From NCBI GenBank assembly GCA_943788935.1, contig CALSSE010000011.1:248001-312000 (forward strand): 64,000 bases of DNA, written 5' to 3'. Origin of the DNA: an uncultured bacterium. GTDB lineage: Bacteria; Myxococcota_A; Bradymonadia; UBA7976; VGTA01. The notes below the pieces were generated by a model. The model was not told the DNA's origin. It searched no databases and saw nothing but the letters and a program-made list of their open reading frames with translations. Shown in pieces: positions 8,480-18,534 of this stretch. A program made the translations under genes and the position numbers. Position 1 is the first letter of the stretch; each line of letters starts with the position of its first letter.

Positions 8480-9885
8480 GAGGACTCCTCATCTGGCTCT
8501 TCGGTAATGAACCAAGCGGGGGAAGTCTCTTCATCAGAGAGGTTTCGAGCGATGCGAACCCCCATAAATTCATCGCGATACCCGGGGAGCTCTGAGAGTG
8601 ATTCACCGATTGGAAACACCCAAGGATGATTCGCCCAACTTCCCCCAAGAAGCCATTTCGGGTGGTGATCGCCTACACAGACCTCTTCTTGCTCATTATC
8701 TCTTGATCCCTCTTCTGACCACTCCCATACATTACCGGATAAGTCATAGCAGCCAAAGTCATTGTGTTTGAGACGGGCGACAGGTCTAATTTTTGACCCC
8801 GAGTTATGAGCGGACCAGGCGACCTCCTCAGGGAGATCTGAGCCAGCATAGGGCCAAGACCTCTCTCCTGCAGCAGCATAGCACCACTCCGATCTCTTGG
8901 GTAACCTAATCCCAAGCCCCTCTGAGTCTCGAATGCTGACGAGAGTTTGGTCAGAGTTGATCTCGTAATATTGTGATAAACCGAGAGTCTCTGACAATCG
9001 GTTACAGAATAAGACAGCGTCTAGCCAAGAAATCGCGATCGCTGGGTATAATGGTCCATAGCGAAGAGGGAGCTTAACCTCCATGATCGCTTCATAAAGT
9101 GACTGGGTGACCGCTGTTTGGCCGATAGCGAATGGGGCAGAATTTGACCATGTTTCACCACTCTCGCCGGTCACTTCGCCAGCGGGGATCACTACCCAAT
9201 CATCAATGAAGCGATGAGGGTGGTAATGGGGCCCTTCTACCTCACCCTTTACTCCACCCTCTACTCCACCCTCTACTCCACCCTCTACTCCACCCTCTAC
9301 TCCACCCTCTACTCCACTGCGTATCGTGAGTTCGCCTCGTTCAGAGAGGGAGCGCAAAAGTGATGACTTACTTGCGCCAGGCAGACTGATCTTGACCTGA
9401 TAAGGGGCCGGATGACCGAGGGTGATGAGAGTCTCACGAGCTCTCGCTTGGGCGTTAAGTGCTTGGCTGACGCCTCCCTTCAGGTCGGGCAAAAGACAAA
9501 CGATAAGATCAGCATCAAGACTTTTCTTGGTATTGCTGATGATCTGCTTAATCACCAATCGCAGAGATGATTCTTCAAAATGTGTGTACCCTGAGGAGGC
9601 GAGTCGATCAGCGGAGACAAACCAGATAAATGTCTGTACGGCTTTGAACCCGCATAGCTGATCTCTAACCCACCAATGATGATCAGCGATGTCGTATATT
9701 CGCCAACCGTGTGACCCCTCTAAGCTATAGGGAGATGAACGAGGTCTCACCGTCTCTCCACTGAGGGCTTCAAGCAACCTCATCCCTTGAGCGACCTCAT
9801 CTCCCACTAGAGTAAGCGGTATGACTCCACGTGATGAGTATGAGGAGTGAATATGTGCCAAAGTGGAGCGAAGAGGTAGTTTCAA
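8476..9885 (-). CDS. SUMF1/FGE-fold protein with unusual N-terminal domain
   Basis: The C-terminal part (about 225-455 of 469) has the formylglycine-generating-enzyme (SUMF1/EgtB) fold: WVVIPAGEVTGES, FAIGQTAVTQSLYEA, VSWLDAV-like AISWLDAVLFCNRLSE, RLPKRSEWCYAA, GCYDLSGNVWEWS and LLGGSWANHP...GVRIAR. The catalytic cysteine pair of true FGEs is absent after GGSW, so sulfatase activation is unlikely. The first roughly 190 residues form a separate domain with weak resemblance to a P-loop GTPase (LVGDEVAQGMRLLEAL, then IYDIADHHWW) but no Walker lysine. A GVEG repeat joins the two. The TTG start is chosen because AGAGGA precedes it; the end overlaps the TPR lipoprotein gene. Confidence 0.7.
   Translation of the reverse strand: MKLPLRSTLAHIHSSYSSRGVIPLTLVGDEVAQGMRLLEALSGETVRPRSSPYSLEGSHGWRIYDIADHHWWVRDQLCGFKAVQTFIWFVSADRLASSGYTHFEESSLRLVIKQIISNTKKSLDADLIVCLLPDLKGGVSQALNAQARARETLITLGHPAPYQVKISLPGASKSSLLRSLSERGELTIRSGVEGGVEGGVEGGVEGGVEGGVKGEVEGPHYHPHRFIDDWVVIPAGEVTGESGETWSNSAPFAIGQTAVTQSLYEAIMEVKLPLRYGPLYPAIAISWLDAVLFCNRLSETLGLSQYYEINSDQTLVSIRDSEGLGIRLPKRSEWCYAAAGERSWPYAGSDLPEEVAWSAHNSGSKIRPVARLKHNDFGCYDLSGNVWEWSEEGSRDNEQEEVCVGDHHPKWLLGGSWANHPWVFPIGESLSELPGYRDEFMGVRIARNLSDEETSPAWFITEEPDEESS
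9246..9316. repeat. 12-bp coding repeat (GVEG units)
   Basis: About six near-perfect copies of a 12-bp unit (TACTCCACCCTC on the plus strand) encode GVEG blocks in the hinge between the two domains of the SUMF1-fold protein. Copies are almost identical at the DNA level, suggesting recent expansion by slippage. Confidence 0.9.
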
Positions 9886-9962
9886 ATTAGTCCTCTTTAG
9901 GTTTTCTCACAGAGAGCCAACAGTTGATGTTGATTGGGCTGACTGATGAAGATTCATTTAAG

Positions 9963-12815
9963 CTATTCAGCGGGCGTCCATGTCAGAGTGAATGGTCCAA
10001 ATTCCTCGTTCGCTCCATCGACTATGACATATAAGTCACCGGTGACCGTTGGAGTGTAGGTAATGCTCTCTGCGAGCGCTTCATCATGTCCAGCTAAACA
10101 AGAATCCTCGATATCGCCATCACAGTCACTCACGATGTAGAGGGAGAGGTCCCATCCCTCTACCGGAGTAGCGGTGAAAGTGACCGCTTGACCAGCGGTC
10201 GCTGAATAGCGATAGACGAGGTCACCAGCGTTACTGTTGTAACGAGTACATAAATTATTGGGCGCTAACTCATAATCATTATTGGCACCAGCGGTACTGC
10301 TCTCTACAGAGCCGCTTGCTCCCTCGAGAGCCTCTGAATCGGCACAAATGTCGTTATTTACTCCTTGAGGGAGTGGTGCCGCGCTCACCTGCAGCTCCAC
10401 AAGTCCGCGGCTCGCTGAGTCTGCTCCAGCGACGGTGAGATGATACGTGCCGGCCGCGAGGACTTCCTCCACTCCAAAACCACATGCGATACTTGGTCCA
10501 CCACAGCGATCGCTGAGAGAGACAACGACAGGGAACTCAGCGGGTTTAGAAGTGACTTGTATCAGTACTTCGCTGTCCTGATCGATGGTAAATGTATAAG
10601 TCGCGTCAGGACCTCCCTCACTGCAGGAGTCTAAGTCTGAGCTCGCTTGGTCTAGGCTCACATTAGCGACGCTCACTCCCTCATCAAAGCTCAGTTCAGT
10701 CACTCGATTACAGTCCTCGTTGACGGGTGGAGAGGCGAGTGGACGGAGCTCTACATCAAGTTGATATCGAGGATCATCACCGACTCGGTTGCCATCAAGG
10801 ATGATCGAGTATTGACCGATTCCTTCGCCGGTTACAGGGTCGATAGGGGGCGTGACCGGGGCGCGAAGAACAGCGGGATTCGGTGGTATAAGATAGGGGT
10901 TGCTTGTATTATAGCTTCTGGCACTGCATGCGATTTCACTGTTTTCTTGATCGCATTGTGCCCTCAGTGAGATGACTGGGTCTCCTAAGGTCCCTGCTGA
11001 TGATCCGGCTACTGTAGCGATCACCAGGCTAGGTTCGGTGATATTAATAGTATACACCTGCTCTGGGCCATCACTGTCTGGTGCACAACTCGCTCTAAGG
11101 GTATCGCTTCCTTCGAGTGTACCCGAGTCTCCACCACGGCCGTCATTTTGCGTTAAGATGAGGCTCTCTCCACAGAGTTCTGCTAGATCGGGGCTCACAC
11201 CATTCATGACAAGTGTGTAACGTCCTTGTCCAGTGCGTCGGCCCCCCTCGTCATCAGAGTTAAGCGCTAAACAGTAGCGTCCATTTTGCTCTACTTCTTG
11301 ATCGATATTGATAGGGTTCTGATCCACTGCCCACCGGCCTTCACCGATCATACCTCCTTGCGGATCAAGCAAGGTGCCAATAATGAGGGCATCTCCGAGG
11401 TCCACTTCGCCTTTAATAGTGAGCAGTTCTCCTCGCGCCATCTCAAAACAGAGATAATCCGCATCACCGACACAGACTTGACCTTGAGTTTGGTTGGGGA
11501 AAGTATCAGCGCTATCATATCTCACTAGACGAGCTGTCTCGATCGTGTCATCGCCTCCGTTGAGCTCAAAAGGGTCATCGAGACAAGCGACTCCGCTAGG
11601 TGTATAGCTGATCTCTAGGTCATATTCAGCAACGGCTGGCTCTCCCTCTTGGAATACCCTTACAAAGACAATACGGGGAGCCGCGCTCTCTCTAAGCCTT
11701 ACCGCCTCTATCGGAGCAGAGCCAACCGAGCGGCCGATCTCTCTTTGCTCATCATCTACGATGACGAGTCCAAGGTTCGCGCCACGATCTCTCTGACGCA
11801 CTTTAACCAGAGCGCTCATTGAGGGGGCGAGGGTAAAAGAGTACCAATCATCAGCGCAACTTGAGAGGCCTCGATAAGCACGATCACCATCGATCTCTAC
11901 TGCGCTCTCAAAGCTCTGATTGCCTGCAAAGAAGTCTTCTTCACACTCATTAGATGAACATTCGTTAAGTACACAGCGACGAGCGCCTATACAATCGGTG
12001 TCTTCTTGACAGGCGCCTAAAACCTCTAGGCATCGACCAGATCGACACACTTGGGCATCATTGCCGCAGTCACGGTCTTCTTGACAGGGACCGCAGAGCT
12101 TATCATCTCGACAGACTTCTCCATAGCCACATTCAATGTTCTCATCACACTCCTCATTAATAGGAGTCGTAGCGCATTGGCCTGACTCAAGACAACGTAA
12201 CCCTGTGGGGCAAGTGTCGCCTTCTTGGCAGTTGAAAGCGCTCTCACAGAGAGGGTCTCGCTCTGAGGTTCGACGATCCAAGCAGACTTCGCTCTGTGGT
12301 CCTCGAATGACTAGCGTAGAGCTAGGAGAGCATTCTAGACTCCCTTCGCAGCTTCCTTCTAGTTGACACGTTCCTTCAGTAGACTCCTCGTCTCCGGTAT
12401 TGGGGAAGGGAACACAGCTCGCTTGACCATAACAGTCATTATCAGCTGCGCAGTCACCACAGCGACCTCTTCTTTGGCCTGGCTCCTCGCCTTCTTCGCC
12501 AAAGCAGACAGGTCTCTCAGCCGAACAGTCACTGTCATCTTGGCACTCAGCGTCTGCGCATGAGCCCTCTAAACAAATTCGACCGGGGAAACACTCAACA
12601 TCAGCTTCGCAGCTGTCAGGCTCGACAAGATCCATATCTTGCTCACCCATATCTACAGTGCTACCAGCATTCGGATTCATATCAGCAAAAGATGTCTCGC
12701 CAGCAGACGTCTCCATATCCATCATATCAGAGGGAGTTTCTGTCTTTGGGTCTTCAGGACAGCCCCACAGAGTGAGGGTCAATAGAGAGATCATCCATAA
12801 GTGTTTGGTCTTCAT
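9963..12815 (-). CDS. Large Cys-rich lipoprotein with PPC-like domains
   Basis: I start this at the second ATG (12815, 950 residues): it gives MKTKHLWMISLLTLTLWGC, a short lipoprotein signal with lipobox LTLWGC, and AGGA is nine bases upstream, whereas it abuts the first ATG. An acidic, Met-rich linker follows. About residues 70-300 carry repeats of the form D-x-D-C-x-x-G-x-x-C (EGF/keratin-associated-like, disulfide-rich). The remainder is four or more beta-sandwich modules resembling bacterial pre-peptidase C-terminal (PPC) domains, with DWYSFTLAP, DYLCFEMARG and DLYVIVDGAN signatures. It is probably surface exposed; its function is unknown. It diverges from the PKD protein gene across about 255 bp. 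Confidence 0.75.
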   Translation of the reverse strand: MKTKHLWMISLLTLTLWGCPEDPKTETPSDMMDMETSAGETSFADMNPNAGSTVDMGEQDMDLVEPDSCEADVECFPGRICLEGSCADAECQDDSDCSAERPVCFGEEGEEPGQRRGRCGDCAADNDCYGQASCVPFPNTGDEESTEGTCQLEGSCEGSLECSPSSTLVIRGPQSEVCLDRRTSERDPLCESAFNCQEGDTCPTGLRCLESGQCATTPINEECDENIECGYGEVCRDDKLCGPCQEDRDCGNDAQVCRSGRCLEVLGACQEDTDCIGARRCVLNECSSNECEEDFFAGNQSFESAVEIDGDRAYRGLSSCADDWYSFTLAPSMSALVKVRQRDRGANLGLVIVDDEQREIGRSVGSAPIEAVRLRESAAPRIVFVRVFQEGEPAVAEYDLEISYTPSGVACLDDPFELNGGDDTIETARLVRYDSADTFPNQTQGQVCVGDADYLCFEMARGELLTIKGEVDLGDALIIGTLLDPQGGMIGEGRWAVDQNPINIDQEVEQNGRYCLALNSDDEGGRRTGQGRYTLVMNGVSPDLAELCGESLILTQNDGRGGDSGTLEGSDTLRASCAPDSDGPEQVYTINITEPSLVIATVAGSSAGTLGDPVISLRAQCDQENSEIACSARSYNTSNPYLIPPNPAVLRAPVTPPIDPVTGEGIGQYSIILDGNRVGDDPRYQLDVELRPLASPPVNEDCNRVTELSFDEGVSVANVSLDQASSDLDSCSEGGPDATYTFTIDQDSEVLIQVTSKPAEFPVVVSLSDRCGGPSIACGFGVEEVLAAGTYHLTVAGADSASRGLVELQVSAAPLPQGVNNDICADSEALEGASGSVESSTAGANNDYELAPNNLCTRYNSNAGDLVYRYSATAGQAVTFTATPVEGWDLSLYIVSDCDGDIEDSCLAGHDEALAESITYTPTVTGDLYVIVDGANEEFGPFTLTWTPAE

Positions 12816-13070
12816 TGTATCCATTCCTAACTCTTGCGAGCGAGATAACTTATTGGCACTATCATCAATAACTTACTTGAGTGAGACAAAGCTGCAGTCT
12901 AAAAAAGATGCCCTGTGGGACATTAGGTGACAGGAGACCAATATGCAATGTCTCTCTCTCTCAGACAAGCTTTGAACTTCTCATTTTTGTGATAAGGTAT
13001 CATTAGCAACAAAAAAATATCTATATTCGATACTATAAACTTACACTCATTAACCCGAAAGGTGCTGCTC

Positions 13071-16000
13071 ATGACACCGGGCTTACCGATCGCATTTCGT
13101 TTGATCAAGCGACCCCTAACCTCTACACTTAACGCGGCCCACAGACAGGGTTATGGTTTTGATGGTGCAGTCAATAAAAGTCTGGTCATGGTTGTGTCGA
13201 TATTGGCACTAATATTCAGCAGTGGTGAGATGTGTGTCGCTCAAGATCTGAATATTACATCACCCGCTGATGGAGCGTGTGTCGCTGGACCATATACTGT
13301 CGCTGAACCGTTAGAAGGGGGAATCATCAATGGGAATAATTTCGCGCCTGATCCGGCTAATATTAGCTTCAGCTATGTAGATAATAGCGGTAATTTTCTT
13401 GATGTAAAGGTCACAGCGAGCGCAGTAGAGAACGCCTTTAGACAGCCAGAAGCAGCGCTCTGTCCTGATTGGAACTTTGGTGATGATGCCTTCGCGGCTT
13501 GTGGTGGACAAGGTTATTGTAACTTCACAAGAACTTGCATTTGTTTTGATAATAATGACTGTAATGAGGGTGATGGTTTTTGTACCAACGAGGGTGTGTG
13601 TGGTTGCGCAAATGACGGTCAGTGCGGCGCTGGCCAGGTCTGTAGCCAAGGAGAATGTTCGTGCGCCGATGACATCGCCTGCGCAGTAGGCGAGGTCTGT
13701 TTGGATGGAGGGTCATGTAGTTGCTCGACCGCAGAAGATTGCGGAGAAGGTCTTATTTGCTCTAATGGAGAGTGTAGCGCGATTACCGAGGGGCTCACTT
13801 CATTCTCTTTCATAGACAACGCAGACCCCACAGAACTACCAAGAACGATCGAGCAAAGCATCGAGCTGCCCGTAGACCTAGAGGACTCGGAAGCGCTCGC
13901 TCTCACGGTAGAGGTATTTGATTACAATGAGCCTCCTCCCTCCATCGTAGCGACCCAAACGATTAGCTTTAAGCTCGACAGAGCCTTTCCGCTGCTCAAC
14001 ACTGTAGATGACTGTGAGAATGATAATGATTGCGTGGTTGCCGGTGAGTCTTGCGATCTGATTACGAACCGTTGTTATCCTGAGGCTGAGGCTAATATAG
14101 GGACGTGTCGTCCGCTTGATGATTTCTCGCAAGGACTCAGCGCTGATTATATAATCAATGATAACTATGACGACAATCCTAGCTTTACGCTTCTTGAGGC
14201 CTCAGAGAATGGCTGTCAACAGCTTCAAAAGATGCTCCTCGTTGACAATTGTGGTAACGCTCAGGTCGTAGAAGCAGAGGGGATACGACCACCTAACCAA
14301 GGGGAAGTGAATCTCAGTTTAGAAGGCTACATATGTAACTCTATCCCTTGTGCTAGAGATCAAGTTATCTCTGATGGAGAGTCGGGGAGTCGAGTCAATG
14401 TGAGCACCACTTTAGAGTCACCTGAACGCTGTTTTGACTATGTTGAGACTGTTTTAGATACTCTCGATGAGAATGGGCTCGTTATCTCTAGCAGACCTCT
14501 ATTTAGCGATGAAGTATTGCAGGCTCTGCCCGCGACTTTACTCTCTTCTCGAGAAGTTCAAGACAGTAATGGCTCATTCCGCATCGCCCACGGCGGACCC
14601 TTTCAGCTCACGAGTGGAGAAGAACTCATCGTTACTCTCGCCAACGGCACTACCGAGACCTTTACCATCTCTGAAGAAGACTTCTTTGATCTCGATACAG
14701 TCCCTGCCATAGAGGTAGTCATCGCCATGAATCGCCAAACCACAGAGGTCTATGCGTCTCTCGATGGAAATGACCTCAGGCTCAATACTCGCCAGCTCGG
14801 TGAAGGTGTTAGCTTGGACGTCGCCGGAGCAGCTGCCTCTTCTTTAGGTTTCACCGCTGCCTTTGATTCAGCCTCTTCAGTAGGATCTGGAGATGGTGAC
14901 TTTAGGGCGAGGACTGATGCCTATGCCTGCGGTAACGAAGTTCCTCTAGTGAGCGATAACTTTAATTTCACAGTCTCTATGCCTTTCGAGATCTCCATCG
15001 GAGGACCTTACAATGTCGATGAGGGAGAGGAGCTGAATATCTCTGCTGGGAATGTATTCGTCTCTGAAGGCTTTGGCGGGATCGCTAAAGTGGAGTGGGA
15101 TACGGACGGCGATGGGGTGTATGAATTGGAAGAGCGCTTCCTTTTCCCCGCAGAGATCCTCTCTACTCGTGATAATAATGGAGAGATCATCCATGGGGGC
15201 CCATTCTCCTTGTCTGCTGGAGAGGGCCTCATTTTCACGTATGCGGATGGCTCTAATGAATCCTTTACAGTACTCAGCCAAGATTACGCTGATTTCGATG
15301 AACAGAGCGGTTTGATCACTGCGAGCACCGCAGAGGTTATCCTCGCGATCAGCCGTCAGGTCTCTGGGGTTATCGGATCGACAGAGAGTGATGGTAATCT
15401 ACTTATAAGCACTGTTGTTGGAGGCCTGGGTGTTACATTGACGGTCAGTGGAGATGCAGCGGTATCGCTTGGGTTTACCAATGCACAGAGCTCTGACTTT
15501 GCCACGGGGTCTGGTGAAGTTGTTAGTCAGTTGCCGGAGGAGCCAGTTGATGACCCAGAGACTTCAGAGACGATGCTCACTGTTGTCTCCATCGACACCG
15601 AGGACCAAAAAGAGCACTTGGTCTCCCTGAGAGTGACGACAGGACAGGGAGAGACTCTAGAAACGAGAGCGCCAGTGAACGTTAATGATGTATCTCCCGT
15701 ATGCGTTCTCCCTCAAGAGACTTATAATCTTCGTGAAGGCGAAGTCTTCAACTTCACCGCCCCCGAAACTGTCGCTGGCGGTGAAGCAGACTTGATCTCA
15801 GTCTACAGATGGTCATTCGGAGATGGAAGTCCAGACGCTGAGAACGCTAATAGCTCTACCCAACATATCTATGAAGAAGAGGGTGAATACACGCTTACGC
15901 TCACCGCGATTGATGAAGACTCTGCCTGTCCACAAGACGCGGTCGCTTTGGTGGTTGTCGGTGGGGTAGCGCCGATTCTTGAGGGTGTTGAGCTTGTGAC

Positions 16001-18482
16001 CGACGTCTCAGAAGTGATCGAGGGAGAGCCGATCTCCTTCACTTCAGGACAGACGAGAGCAGGCGCAGGATCTGATCCGATTATCGAATATTCATGGGAT
16101 TTTGGGTATGCAGTTAATGGAGAGAGAGTCGTGTCAATCGGGCCCGATGTGACCGCCCCAATACACACGTATGATAATGACGGTGATTACGATGTCTGTC
16201 TCTCGGTGAGTGATAGCGACGATCAAGTGGGGCCTAATTGTTTCTCGATCACTGTTCAAGACTTGAGCCCTAATCCCACATGGAATGCGAACACCTTACA
16301 AGCGAGTGAGGGTGACCCGATCACCTTTGATTGGACGGGGACCGTCGCTGGCGGAATCGCTGATCCGCTGACTGGCGTCCGATGGAGCTTCTCCGATGGC
16401 AGTGAGCCTATCAACTCTGACTTAGACACGCCTGAGATCGTTCATACTTTCGATGGCGATGGAGAGTTCACGGTTCGTTTGACGGCTCTCGATGAGGACA
16501 GTGAAGCCTTCTATGAAGCCCAAGTCACGATCCTTGATGTCAGCCCTACTGCTCGTTTTGAATTTATTTTGCCCCCAAATGAGAACAACGCTCAAGAAGG
16601 TGTACCTCTCACTTTAGATGCTTCAACGAGTGCTCCAGGAGCGAACAGTGACCCTATCGAGAGTTATCGTTGGGACTTTGGGGATGGCTCTCCGGTTCGT
16701 GACTCTAATGGTCCAACGATCACTCATGCCTGGCCTGATGGACCTGGGACTTATGAGGTTCAATGTACAGCGATCGATAGTGATGGGAGCACTTCGACCA
16801 GTAGCTTAGTGATCAACGTCTCTAACGTAGACCCGGAAGTGAGCATCTCAGGTCCTGACAACGTCGAAGTTGGCTCAGAAATTACTTTAAACGTGAACGT
16901 TGAAGATGTAGCCGCTGACTTCCCTGGGGCTCCAGAGTCAGGAGCGACAGTGGAGTGGGATATGGGAGATGGGACGATCCTCACTGGAGCGAGCGTCAAT
17001 CATAGTTTCCAATCTGAAGGGACCTTCAATGTCTCCGTTAGCTTCTTTGATGGTGATGGAGGAGAAGCAGAGGCAAGCTATCGTGTCACCGTTACTGCCC
17101 AGCTCGCTGAGTTGACAAATGTGAGTGTGAGTGTCGAGCGAGGCCAAGAGGGAGGGGCTGTCGATGACCCGCAGAGACCGATCGGTGAATTTATCGATGA
17201 TGAAATCAGTGAGGGTACCTATTATTTACGAGAGGGTGATGATGTGACCCTAAGCGTTACGATTAATTCAGCGCGTCTCGCCAATGGCATTTTGAATCCG
17301 GCTAGCTTCAATTGGCAGGTGCCTGAAGGAGCGTCTATAGAAGACTTAGCTGTGCAGCCTCCAGAAGGTGAAGAGGGCGCAGGCTCAGAGGTCACCCAAA
17401 GCTCGGTGCATTGGAGACCTAACTTCTTTGCCGCTGGTGAGTATAGTCTCTTATTGAGCGTGAATGGTGAGAGTGGAGGTACATTCAATCGAATATGGAC
17501 CTTTAAAGTCGCTGAAAGAGGGACACCCATGTTGGCGACGACCTCAGGGTCTCTCCGCAATGGAAGAGTCGTTCTCTATGAATATGACCTAAACAACAAC
17601 TCGCTTGGCTTCACTCCCAATCGAGAGGTGACTGTAGGTCGAGGGGCTTATGACATCCTCGCGGATGATGATCGCCAAAGGCTCTTCGTGAGCTCTCCTC
17701 TCTCCGGTCACGTGGCGGTACTTGGTGGTGACCCCCTCTCTCTCGTTAGGCGGATTCCAACGGGGGCCGGCGCCTATGATATGTCTTGGGGAGGAGGTCG
17801 TCTATGGGTGATCAACACTGAGGCGAATACTCTAACCGCCATTGACCCTCAGACCTTAAAAGTGGAGCGAACGCTTGACCTCACCGGTATCGAACGACCA
17901 TTAGCCCTCGCCTATATGGCGAACGAGAACATCTCTCCTCGCCTGTTCGTCGGCTGTGGGACAACGGGTAAGTTATTGGTGATTAACGCACAAGATATGC
18001 TCGCTGGACTAGGAGATAACGCTATCGAATATACTATTGATCTCGCCGGTAGTATCACCCAATTCGCCCAACGAGATGATCGGTTTTGGGCGGTTGATGG
18101 CAAATTACGTCGCCTCTATGAAGGTTCGATCACGACCATCGCTCAAACAGGTAACGCTGCTGCGTTGAGTCAAATCGATGGCATCCCATTCGCCGCCTCC
18201 GATATCACTCCAACGGCACGAGGATTATGGGTCGCTACCGGTGATCAACTCAGCTTGATCGACCCTGATGGGTTCATTGAAGACTATGATGTCTCAGTAG
18301 ATGTCATGGTCGAAGCGAATCCCATCTTGTTCCCTAATGGGCAGAACGGTCTTGTGCTCTCCAATGGCGAGCGAATAGAGCATAAGCTCATCGAGAGCAA
18401 TGGAGATCTCACCGACTCGATCGGTTTAAATGGGAGTCGTCTACAGAAGATGGCGAATTATATTCAATACCTTGACCAATGA
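13071..18482 (+). CDS. Giant exported PKD/beta-propeller protein
   Basis: The ATG at 13071 is preferred over the GTG at 13062 because GAAAGG lies just upstream (1803 residues). A hydrophobic segment at about residues 38-55 ending in CVAQD looks like a signal sequence behind a long basic N-terminus. Next comes a Cys-rich block (about 130-235, tenascin/EGF-like). Two copies of a roughly 120-residue module follow (DNA about 14505-14900 and 15160-15530). Four or five PKD domains (RWSFGDGS, SWDFGYAV, RWSFSDGS, RWDFGDGS, EWDMGDGT) run to about 17095. A unique segment precedes a C-terminal beta-propeller with YVTN-like blades (RLFVSSPLSGHVAVL, RLWVINTEANTLTAID). It is likely an adhesin-like surface protein; no enzyme motif was seen. 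Confidence 0.75.
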   Translation: MTPGLPIAFRLIKRPLTSTLNAAHRQGYGFDGAVNKSLVMVVSILALIFSSGEMCVAQDLNITSPADGACVAGPYTVAEPLEGGIINGNNFAPDPANISFSYVDNSGNFLDVKVTASAVENAFRQPEAALCPDWNFGDDAFAACGGQGYCNFTRTCICFDNNDCNEGDGFCTNEGVCGCANDGQCGAGQVCSQGECSCADDIACAVGEVCLDGGSCSCSTAEDCGEGLICSNGECSAITEGLTSFSFIDNADPTELPRTIEQSIELPVDLEDSEALALTVEVFDYNEPPPSIVATQTISFKLDRAFPLLNTVDDCENDNDCVVAGESCDLITNRCYPEAEANIGTCRPLDDFSQGLSADYIINDNYDDNPSFTLLEASENGCQQLQKMLLVDNCGNAQVVEAEGIRPPNQGEVNLSLEGYICNSIPCARDQVISDGESGSRVNVSTTLESPERCFDYVETVLDTLDENGLVISSRPLFSDEVLQALPATLLSSREVQDSNGSFRIAHGGPFQLTSGEELIVTLANGTTETFTISEEDFFDLDTVPAIEVVIAMNRQTTEVYASLDGNDLRLNTRQLGEGVSLDVAGAAASSLGFTAAFDSASSVGSGDGDFRARTDAYACGNEVPLVSDNFNFTVSMPFEISIGGPYNVDEGEELNISAGNVFVSEGFGGIAKVEWDTDGDGVYELEERFLFPAEILSTRDNNGEIIHGGPFSLSAGEGLIFTYADGSNESFTVLSQDYADFDEQSGLITASTAEVILAISRQVSGVIGSTESDGNLLISTVVGGLGVTLTVSGDAAVSLGFTNAQSSDFATGSGEVVSQLPEEPVDDPETSETMLTVVSIDTEDQKEHLVSLRVTTGQGETLETRAPVNVNDVSPVCVLPQETYNLREGEVFNFTAPETVAGGEADLISVYRWSFGDGSPDAENANSSTQHIYEEEGEYTLTLTAIDEDSACPQDAVALVVVGGVAPILEGVELVTDVSEVIEGEPISFTSGQTRAGAGSDPIIEYSWDFGYAVNGERVVSIGPDVTAPIHTYDNDGDYDVCLSVSDSDDQVGPNCFSITVQDLSPNPTWNANTLQASEGDPITFDWTGTVAGGIADPLTGVRWSFSDGSEPINSDLDTPEIVHTFDGDGEFTVRLTALDEDSEAFYEAQVTILDVSPTARFEFILPPNENNAQEGVPLTLDASTSAPGANSDPIESYRWDFGDGSPVRDSNGPTITHAWPDGPGTYEVQCTAIDSDGSTSTSSLVINVSNVDPEVSISGPDNVEVGSEITLNVNVEDVAADFPGAPESGATVEWDMGDGTILTGASVNHSFQSEGTFNVSVSFFDGDGGEAEASYRVTVTAQLAELTNVSVSVERGQEGGAVDDPQRPIGEFIDDEISEGTYYLREGDDVTLSVTINSARLANGILNPASFNWQVPEGASIEDLAVQPPEGEEGAGSEVTQSSVHWRPNFFAAGEYSLLLSVNGESGGTFNRIWTFKVAERGTPMLATTSGSLRNGRVVLYEYDLNNNSLGFTPNREVTVGRGAYDILADDDRQRLFVSSPLSGHVAVLGGDPLSLVRRIPTGAGAYDMSWGGGRLWVINTEANTLTAIDPQTLKVERTLDLTGIERPLALAYMANENISPRLFVGCGTTGKLLVINAQDMLAGLGDNAIEYTIDLAGSITQFAQRDDRFWAVDGKLRRLYEGSITTIAQTGNAAALSQIDGIPFAASDITPTARGLWVATGDQLSLIDPDGFIEDYDVSVDVMVEANPILFPNGQNGLVLSNGERIEHKLIESNGDLTDSIGLNGSRLQKMANYIQYLDQ

Positions 18483-18534
18483 TCCCGATGGCTATCTATC
18501 AAGCATCTCAACTGACACGTGAGGCACATCTATC

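Noticed and set aside
8476..9885. FGE that matures the sulfatase-like enzyme at 46874
   Set aside because: The FGE-fold protein lacks the catalytic Cys residues, and the sulfatase-like enzyme has no CxPxR target.
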